Notes under the pieces: model-generated
Told to the model about the DNA's origin: nothing
Seen by the model: only the letters and a program-made list of their open reading frames with translations
Database searches by the model: none
In this document: positions 14,772-21,349 of the stretch, piece after piece
Position numbering within the stretch: the first letter of the stretch is position 1
Layout: every line of letters starts with the position of its first letter
IMG/VR virus record: IMGVR_UViG_3300034092_002928
Span: 1 to 23,585 of that record
Direction: 5' to 3' (one strand)
Source: a virus
DNA length: 23,585 nucleotides
Made by a program: the position numbers and the translations under genes

Positions 14772-17755
14772 TGGCGGTAGAAACTAAAAATACTAAATTT
14801 TTTTATCCCCCTAGACCAGGTAGTGGTGCGGGTACCTTCTCTGACAACATTGTAGGATTACAAACTGTTGAGGGAGGAGGACTTACGCAAGGTAACTTTG
14901 AGTTTACTACGGGTGTAACAGAAAAGGTTAATAGAACCTTTAATGTTGGGGCTTTCTCTGAACCAATGTCTTTGGACATGATGGGTATTGAAAATTTAGA
15001 GGAAAGCAGAAGAATTATGGCAACCCAATTTAGGGTTTATCCAAATTACGACATTTCTCAAGTTTTAAATTTTTCAATGTATGGTTCATTGTCTAAAAGA
15101 TTTAGTGTGTCTATCACAAAAATCATTAATTATTTTCCTGCATCATTAGATGTGGAGTTTAATAATGATGATTATACGACGGGTAATACTGCTTATGACA
15201 TCGCATACGACCTTCAAAATGATGAAACATATTTTAAAGTAAACGTTTCTCGAATTAACAACCCGTTTGATATTGATTATTCGATTAGTGCTGCCACTAA
15301 CCTATCAATTAGAGAATTAGAAGTATCTCCCTATAGAAACTTATATAACACTTATTTAGATTATTGTGTTAGTATTAATGACAATATTTTTAACCTACTT
15401 GCGTTTGTTCCGTCAGAAACTTTATCCTCAGGGTATATAGAATTTTTTGTGTCAGGGGATCCTTTTGGTACTACAGCAACCACTAGCAATGATGACTTTC
15501 AAATTAGACCAAACGATTTTATTGTCGATAAAGTTTTTCAAGAAACATTTGATGAGGTTGAAAAGTTTTTAGTTAATAGATTGGTGAGACCAGAATATAC
15601 TGCGGTATTTCAAGTACCGCAACAAAATGAATTTGGCCAAACATACACAGAATATAAACAAGTTACTTGGCCAAAACAAGGTCCTTGGAATTTAGACATT
15701 CGTTCATTTTTGTTTGACAGATATCTTGAAGAAATTCAATCAATTGCAGTTAACTTAGATTCGTTCAAAACTAATTTAATTTCAAGATTTTTAATTACGG
15801 ATTCGTTAAAAGAGTTTGACACTTTAGGACAAAAAGTTGAAAAAATATTTCAAATTTATGGTAGAAGTTTTGACCAAATAAAACAATTTATTGATGGGTT
15901 GGCGTATATGAATTCGGTTAATTATAACCCTTCAAATGATATACCTTCTGAGTTGTTAGTTAATTTATCAAGAACGTTGGGATGGTCGTCAAATTTTTCA
16001 CCAATCACCAACGAAGACTTCTTAAGTTCAGTATTCGGTAATACATCAACTCCGACATATCCAGGATATGCCAGAGCTCTTACACCGACTGAATTAAACT
16101 ATGCTTATTATAGAAATTTAATTCTTAACGCTTCATACCTTTTTAAATCAAAAGGAACTAGAAGGTCTGTTGAATTTTTATTGAGATTAGTTGGAGCACC
16201 TGATTCGTTAATAGAATACAACGAATACATTTATTTGGCGGACCAAAGAATTAATCTTGACCAATTTGATACTCAATGGGCTAGTATTTCTGGCGGAACA
16301 TATGTTAATGATGTTCCCGCGTATTTACCGAGTGAAACATTTAAAATTAAGGGACAATTATATACCGCATTTACATCAACTGCAACATATGAAGATGTTA
16401 GTATTAATTTAACGGATTATCCAATTGACGCTGAAGGTTATCCTAAAGCACCTGCAAATACGGAAACGTTCTTTTTTCAAATTGGTTCTGGTTGGTATGA
16501 AACAACACCACAACATAGAAGTCCTGATCAAGTGCAAATCACAGGAAATGTCTTTACAGGTCAAAATTTTAATATTCAGACTCAATTAACACCTTTCACT
16601 TATGGTCAAACTTATCTTAACAGATATAGAGATTTTCCATATATGAATGAAGGGTTTAAATTACAAAAAGTTGTTGATAATAATAAATCTTGGTTATCTG
16701 ATGATGATAGAATTAGAGTTTCAACCCAAGGGGATTACAATGCCTATTATTTTGTGGATAATGAGAAATTGGTATTAAACGTTAAGAATGTTGATATATT
16801 TTTAAATCCAGCTCAGGGTATCGTATATGATGTTTGGAATCAATCGGTTCAATATGATTATCCAATTCCTGAATCAGGTTTAACTGTTGGTTATCCTGTT
16901 CCTGGTGGGGTTGATTGGACTTACATTAATCCTGAACCAAAGAAAAAAACATTCTTTGAATTTTCTCAAACTTTTTGGGAGAACATGATTAACACAAGAA
17001 ACAGACAATATATTACAGATGGTAAAACAGGTGGATATCCGACATTACAATCAATATTTTGGAAATACATTGAATCTGAACAAACTGTTGGGTTACCAAA
17101 CAACAAATATACTTACCAAAAATTAATTGATTATGTTGATGGTATTGGTCCTTATTGGACTAAGTTAGTTGAACAAATGGTTCCTGCAACAACAATTTGG
17201 AATGGAGGGGTTAGATTAGAAAACTCAATCTTTAATAAACAAAAGTTTGTTTATAGAAGACAAAGAGGATGTCAATTTATTCCAGTCCCTGTTGACCCAT
17301 GTTTTATTATCTCAAATATATTTGATTATACATGTAATACCGAATATGCGGATTTTAACGTTTATCCATGGTTTAATGGAGATGTTACGGTATCAAACTT
17401 TAGTAGTATTTTAGGTAATAGAATTAATAATATGTTATCTCAAAGTGGATTAACGCTTAATCAATGTTATGAAAATTCAGTATTAACAGATTGGTTTGTT
17501 GATTTAACAATCAATAACGAAGAAATAATTAAAGAGTCCTTTTATACTGGTTACGGTATTACTGATGTACCAACTAACACACAATGGAGAAATGCTTTAA
17601 TAAATTATTTACCTCAATTATATAATTATGGGTATACATATTACTTAAATGGTAATACATTAACAATAACAAATTTAACGTGTTTAACTCAGAATATAGT
17701 GGATACTGTTTCGTTAAACGTTGGAATAAACATTAGTATTAACTGTACAGAATAA
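14771..17755 (+). CDS. Baseplate wedge protein, T4 gp7-like with P2 gpI-like core
   Basis: A 994-residue protein, close to T4 gp7 (1,032). The best evidence is the segment at residues about 445-490: YYRNLILNASYLFKSKGT, then RRSVEFLLRLVGAP and a following IEYNEY. The 'K-S-K-G-T, then helix, then G-A-P' pattern is typical of tail protein I of contractile phages, whose counterpart in T4 is a gp7 domain. Upstream helices (about 315-400, FDRYLEEIQ…, FQIYGRSFDQIKQFIDGL) fit the wedge core bundle. In T4 one gp7 and two gp6 make each wedge heterotrimer. The N-terminal third and the C-terminus are not recognised. It shares one-base overlaps with both neighbours. The gpI-like part is fairly secure; equating the whole protein with gp7 is inference from length and partner genes. 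Confidence 0.75.
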   Translation: MAVETKNTKFFYPPRPGSGAGTFSDNIVGLQTVEGGGLTQGNFEFTTGVTEKVNRTFNVGAFSEPMSLDMMGIENLEESRRIMATQFRVYPNYDISQVLNFSMYGSLSKRFSVSITKIINYFPASLDVEFNNDDYTTGNTAYDIAYDLQNDETYFKVNVSRINNPFDIDYSISAATNLSIRELEVSPYRNLYNTYLDYCVSINDNIFNLLAFVPSETLSSGYIEFFVSGDPFGTTATTSNDDFQIRPNDFIVDKVFQETFDEVEKFLVNRLVRPEYTAVFQVPQQNEFGQTYTEYKQVTWPKQGPWNLDIRSFLFDRYLEEIQSIAVNLDSFKTNLISRFLITDSLKEFDTLGQKVEKIFQIYGRSFDQIKQFIDGLAYMNSVNYNPSNDIPSELLVNLSRTLGWSSNFSPITNEDFLSSVFGNTSTPTYPGYARALTPTELNYAYYRNLILNASYLFKSKGTRRSVEFLLRLVGAPDSLIEYNEYIYLADQRINLDQFDTQWASISGGTYVNDVPAYLPSETFKIKGQLYTAFTSTATYEDVSINLTDYPIDAEGYPKAPANTETFFFQIGSGWYETTPQHRSPDQVQITGNVFTGQNFNIQTQLTPFTYGQTYLNRYRDFPYMNEGFKLQKVVDNNKSWLSDDDRIRVSTQGDYNAYYFVDNEKLVLNVKNVDIFLNPAQGIVYDVWNQSVQYDYPIPESGLTVGYPVPGGVDWTYINPEPKKKTFFEFSQTFWENMINTRNRQYITDGKTGGYPTLQSIFWKYIESEQTVGLPNNKYTYQKLIDYVDGIGPYWTKLVEQMVPATTIWNGGVRLENSIFNKQKFVYRRQRGCQFIPVPVDPCFIISNIFDYTCNTEYADFNVYPWFNGDVTVSNFSSILGNRINNMLSQSGLTLNQCYENSVLTDWFVDLTINNEEIIKESFYTGYGITDVPTNTQWRNALINYLPQLYNYGYTYYLNGNTLTITNLTCLTQNIVDTVSLNVGINISINCTE

Positions 17756-19899
17756 TGGCGGCATATGAATATAATATATCAATAACAGGGGATTGTCAAA
17801 ATACAAATTCTGGCGCAATTTATTTGACTTTAACTGGTGGTACTCCACCATATACGGTTGAATGGGTTGACCCAAATTTAGGTGCCGATGTTGTCATAGA
17901 TATGATACCATCAATTAGAACATCATTAAGTGCTGATACATATGCGGTCAGAGTTAATGACAGTACGCTACCGACTAACCAAGAATTTTATATTAATATA
18001 CCTGTATCGTCAGGTGTTTGTGCAACTATACTTGGAGTACAAGGGACAACATGTTCTTTAAATAACGGTTCGGTAACTGGAAGTTCTTCTTCAGATTATT
18101 CTAGTACTAATTTTTATTTATATACTTCTAACGACATATATATAACGTCGGCAATTACAAGTGTAAATCAAGTTATTTTTGGCACTTTGAGTGCGGGAAC
18201 CTACTACATGGAAGTGGTTGATTTAGGTGGATGTACAGGGTATAGCCAAAATTTTATAGTTGAGGATTCAGATACTTTGGATTTTGGTTTATATGCGGTA
18301 CCAAATTCTAGTTGTGGTGGAGTACCTATAGGTAAAATTACAATAACAGGAGTGACAGGTACGCCACCATATACATATAATTGGTCTACAAGTGCAACTG
18401 GAACAACTGTAACGGGGTTAACTTCGGGTACTTATTCTGTTTCGGTCACAGATTCATATGGGTGTGTTACCACAAAAAGTGCAACAATTGTTGATGTTAA
18501 TCCTGTTGGATTAGGTTCTTTTACTGCAATACAACCAAGTTGTTTTGCTGCTGATGGTTCTTTTACAATACAAATTACTGGAGGAACTGCACCTTATTAT
18601 TATTCCGCGTCAACTGGAAGTGTTCAAATTCAATATGGTACTTCTTTTACTGTTTCAGGTTTATCTCCTGGAGACTACTCAGTTCAAGTGACTGATGCCG
18701 CGTTATGTTCATTTGTTGCAGGAACTGTATTAACGTCACCACAAGGGATTACCTCAGTTAACATTAATTCTGTGGGTTCAACTTGTTCTAGCGACGGTGG
18801 TTCAATACAAATTTCAGTTTTTGGTGGAACAACACCATACATTTACACCTTAATATATCCTAACGGTAACACAACAAATGTCACCAACACTTTAACCACT
18901 CAAATATTTTCAAATTTAGCTAGTGGAACGTATAGTGTTGCAGTACAAGATGCCGCGGGGTGTTCGTATATAGATGAAATTACTTTATTTGCAACAAACA
19001 CATATACAATCTCAACCGAAGTTACAAGTACAACTTGTAATCAAGACAATGGTTCAATCTTAGTTACAAGAACTGAAGGTGGGGCAGCACCTTATGATTA
19101 TTCTTTGGATGGTATTCAAAATGTAATTGATACTACACTATCTGCAGTTACGTTTACAAACGTTGCTTCAGGGCAACATACAATAACGGTTACAGATGCT
19201 ACAGGATGTACACAAACAACTCAAGTGTATGTTAATGAAAGTGTGCCATTAGATTTTACGTTATATAGTACTTCTTGTGGCGAAGGTTCTGATGGAACAT
19301 TAACGGCTTTAATCTCAACTGGCACACCACCATTTACGTTTGATTGGTCAAGTAATGTTCAAACTAATCCACAACAAATTCAAGTTACAGGGTTAACTGC
19401 TGGTACATACAGTTTAACTGTTGTTGATAGTATTGGTTGTTCTTTAACTAGAAGTACATTAATTGATTGTCAAGGTCTTTATGTTTCATACCAAACTTAT
19501 GTTATGGGTGGTGAACAGTTCAACATCCAATCACAAACAAAGTACGGTTTACTTCAAATGTTAAATGAAGGTTTTGATGATTTGACTAACGATAAAGTTA
19601 GTTGTGATTTATTATCTGCGGTATTTGGTGTTAAAGTTTCTGTTAATCCAATGGGGTTAACAACCAATCAAAACTTTTTTACAGGAACAACTTTGGTTAA
19701 CGCTCCAAGTGACAATCTTTATTATGATACGGTTAAAAATTTATTATTAACAATTCCTGGTGTTGGTGGTGTAACTATTGATGCATTTAATAATCAAATA
19801 ACAGTTAGTACTGACCCAAATAATACAACATTAAACGGGCAAGAAATTGTGGTTGAATTAACTATAGTTTACGATATTATGTGTTTGTCGTGTGATTAA
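17755..19899 (+). CDS. SprB-repeat virion protein, probable host-contact adhesin
   Basis: A 714-residue protein built of about seven tandem 75-85-residue repeats (residues about 5-570). Each has the SprB-repeat outline: a Cys near the start, a G-S/G-T strand, a GGTxPYxY or GTPPYTYNW turn, a GLxxGTYSVxVTD strand, then GC. The third repeat (TGTPPYTYNWS … GTYSVSVTDSYGC) and the seventh (TGTPPFTFDWS … GTYSLTVVDSIGC) are the clearest; the first two are degenerate. Such repeats are known from SprB, the gliding adhesin of Flavobacterium, and other secreted Bacteroidota proteins. Residues about 575-714 form a distinct C-terminal domain ending CLSCD. There is no signal peptide or T9SS-type C-terminal signal that I can see, which fits a virion component. 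The start overlaps the gp7-like stop by one base. Binding to the host surface is inferred. Confidence 0.82.
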   Translation: MAAYEYNISITGDCQNTNSGAIYLTLTGGTPPYTVEWVDPNLGADVVIDMIPSIRTSLSADTYAVRVNDSTLPTNQEFYINIPVSSGVCATILGVQGTTCSLNNGSVTGSSSSDYSSTNFYLYTSNDIYITSAITSVNQVIFGTLSAGTYYMEVVDLGGCTGYSQNFIVEDSDTLDFGLYAVPNSSCGGVPIGKITITGVTGTPPYTYNWSTSATGTTVTGLTSGTYSVSVTDSYGCVTTKSATIVDVNPVGLGSFTAIQPSCFAADGSFTIQITGGTAPYYYSASTGSVQIQYGTSFTVSGLSPGDYSVQVTDAALCSFVAGTVLTSPQGITSVNINSVGSTCSSDGGSIQISVFGGTTPYIYTLIYPNGNTTNVTNTLTTQIFSNLASGTYSVAVQDAAGCSYIDEITLFATNTYTISTEVTSTTCNQDNGSILVTRTEGGAAPYDYSLDGIQNVIDTTLSAVTFTNVASGQHTITVTDATGCTQTTQVYVNESVPLDFTLYSTSCGEGSDGTLTALISTGTPPFTFDWSSNVQTNPQQIQVTGLTAGTYSLTVVDSIGCSLTRSTLIDCQGLYVSYQTYVMGGEQFNIQSQTKYGLLQMLNEGFDDLTNDKVSCDLLSAVFGVKVSVNPMGLTTNQNFFTGTTLVNAPSDNLYYDTVKNLLLTIPGVGGVTIDAFNNQITVSTDPNNTTLNGQEIVVELTIVYDIMCLSCD

Positions 19900-19909
19900 A
19901 ATATAAGAA

Positions 19910-20248
19910 ATGGTACAAATAAGAATAACAGAAATATCAGGTGGAACTTACCCAATCAATGTCTTTCTTGCGGATGTTTATGGTAACAATCAAACTTTTC
20001 TTGGGACGATAGATCCAGGACCAGTTCCTCCCGCACAAAAATATAATTCAACTATTCCTTCAATTTTTGAAACCGCACCAGAGGTTATGTTATTGTTAGT
20101 AGATGATAATAATTGTAGTGTCTTTAAAATTCTTGATTGTACATTTGGTTGTGCCTTTGAAATAACCATTGAAATGGCGTCTTGTATTGTAGATATGACT
20201 ATACAAGAATCTAACTGTATTTTTAACATAATCTCAACCGAAATATAA
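19910..20248 (+). CDS. Small Cys-rich protein of the fibre region
   Basis: A 112-residue protein of unknown function, 10 bases after the SprB-repeat gene. The N-terminal part is beta-type and contains TYPINVFLADV (residues 13-23), which resembles GPFNVYLDDV in the next gene's product, suggesting a shared small module. The C-terminal 45 residues hold five cysteines (NNCSV, LDCTFGC, ASCIV, SNCIF) in beta-type surroundings. No signal peptide or membrane helix is seen. Its place between two adhesin-like genes suggests a small tail-fibre or attachment protein, which is context only. Confidence 0.65.
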   Translation: MVQIRITEISGGTYPINVFLADVYGNNQTFLGTIDPGPVPPAQKYNSTIPSIFETAPEVMLLLVDDNNCSVFKILDCTFGCAFEITIEMASCIVDMTIQESNCIFNIISTEI

Positions 20249-20252
20249 TAAT

Positions 20253-20274
20253 TTAGTTTTTTATTAAAAACTAA
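20253..20274 (+). terminator. AT-only-type hairpin after the small Cys-rich gene
   Basis: A 9-base-pair palindrome, TTAGTTTTT (20253-20261) with AAAAACTAA (20266-20274) and a 4-base loop, starting 5 bases after the stop at 20248. There is only one G-C pair and no T-tract follows on the + strand, so any termination would be weak. It marks the boundary before the next gene. Confidence 0.35.
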
Positions 20275-20296
20275 CAATCAAATATTATATCTGTGG

Positions 20297-20304
20297 TATT
20301 TATT
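20297..20304 (+). promoter_or_regulatory. TATTTATT motif before the Pro-Thr-linker gene
   Basis: A seven-of-eight match to the TATTTATA octamer seen before other genes, placed 14 bases before the ATG at 20319 and after the weak hairpin. Together these suggest a possible new transcript start. The evidence is only positional. Confidence 0.22.
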
Positions 20305-20318
20305 TAATAAAACTGCGG

Positions 20319-21320
20319 ATGACTACATACACTATTCTTGTTACTAATATTGCAGCAGGTTGTAATAATGAAATTGAACAACAACTTACATTAAGCGCCT
20401 GTACTTCATATATAGTAAGACTTACGTCTAACTCAAATGCTTTAGGGCCATTTAACGTTTATCTTGATGACGTAATATATTATTCAGCACAAACAAGAAC
20501 AGAAATGTTAAATGGTGTTGTGGTGAATATACAATGTGAAACACCAACACCTACACCAACACCAACGATTACTCCGACAAATCAAACTCCAACACCAACT
20601 CCGTCAAGTGTTACGCCAACTCCAACACCAACAAATACTGAAACACCAACTAACACACCAACAAGTACATTAACTCCAACACCAACATTAACTCCAACAC
20701 CAACCAATGTTCCATTTAGGGCTTACATATTTCCAGAACCACAAGACAGTACATCTCAATTTGATATAGGTACTTTTACATCTGGTTTAGGTGGTAATTT
20801 TAATGGATTTAGTAATAATATTGGACCTGCGGGTGGTGCAACATATGCTGCTGACATGGCAATATACGCTCAATATCCAGGATGGAGCGGTTCAAGTGGT
20901 AACTTTATTACAAATGTTTCATTAATATCTAATGCAATTAGACAAGACTCAGGAACAGGCACTGATTCTCAAGGATGTCCCCAAAATCAATATACATTTG
21001 GTAGTATTGGGGTAACAACATCTACAGTTAATCCTTCAGTTCAGTATGTGTATACAGTTTGGGTTCCATTAACGGGTGTTGGTGGTACATTTAATAATAT
21101 GACGTTAGATGTTGGTACAGGTGCCGCTTGTTCAACATCAATTATTAACAATGGTATTCCTGATTCTGGAAATGCGGCAATAAATGTCGTGGTACCAAGT
21201 GGTTGTGCAATTCCTTCAGGAACTTACAGAATTTTATGGATGAATGAACTTTATTATGTACCTAATACATTACCATTAGGTACGACACTTTGGATTAAAG
21301 GAGATACAAAAACACCTTAA
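20319..21320 (+). CDS. Tail-fibre or adhesin-type protein with Pro-Thr linker
   Basis: A 333-residue protein in three parts. Residues 1-73 form a small beta-type domain with GPFNVYLDDV, similar to the previous protein. Residues 75-129 are a low-complexity Thr-Pro linker (TPTPTPT units with occasional Asn, Ser, Glu and Leu), expected to be an extended, rigid spacer. Residues about 130-333 are a Gly/Ser/Thr-rich domain with three cysteines (GCPQNQ, AACSTS, SGCAIP) and a WMNELYYVPNTLPLG segment near the end; it looks like a globular binding domain but matches no family I recognise. Domain-linker-domain layout and position favour a tail appendage. No signal peptide is seen. The start lacks a Shine-Dalgarno sequence. 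Confidence 0.75.
   Translation: MTTYTILVTNIAAGCNNEIEQQLTLSACTSYIVRLTSNSNALGPFNVYLDDVIYYSAQTRTEMLNGVVVNIQCETPTPTPTPTITPTNQTPTPTPSSVTPTPTPTNTETPTNTPTSTLTPTPTLTPTPTNVPFRAYIFPEPQDSTSQFDIGTFTSGLGGNFNGFSNNIGPAGGATYAADMAIYAQYPGWSGSSGNFITNVSLISNAIRQDSGTGTDSQGCPQNQYTFGSIGVTTSTVNPSVQYVYTVWVPLTGVGGTFNNMTLDVGTGAACSTSIINNGIPDSGNAAINVVVPSGCAIPSGTYRILWMNELYYVPNTLPLGTTLWIKGDTKTP
20541..20705 (+). repeat. Thr-Pro codon repeat (extended linker)
   Basis: About 55 codons, mostly ACA/ACT alternating with CCA, encode TPTPTP-type sequence interrupted by NQ, SSV, NTE and STL. Codon third positions vary (CCA, CCT, CCG; ACA, ACT, ACG), so the protein repeat is better kept than the DNA repeat. Confidence 0.85.
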
Positions 21321-21349
21321 AGTATAAAAAAATATAAAAAATATAGAAT

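Noticed and set aside
17755-19899. Secreted host-type SprB adhesin acquired as a cargo gene.
   Set aside because: There is no N-terminal signal peptide or visible C-terminal secretion signal, and the gene overlaps the gp7-like gene by one base inside the structural block, so a virion protein is more likely.
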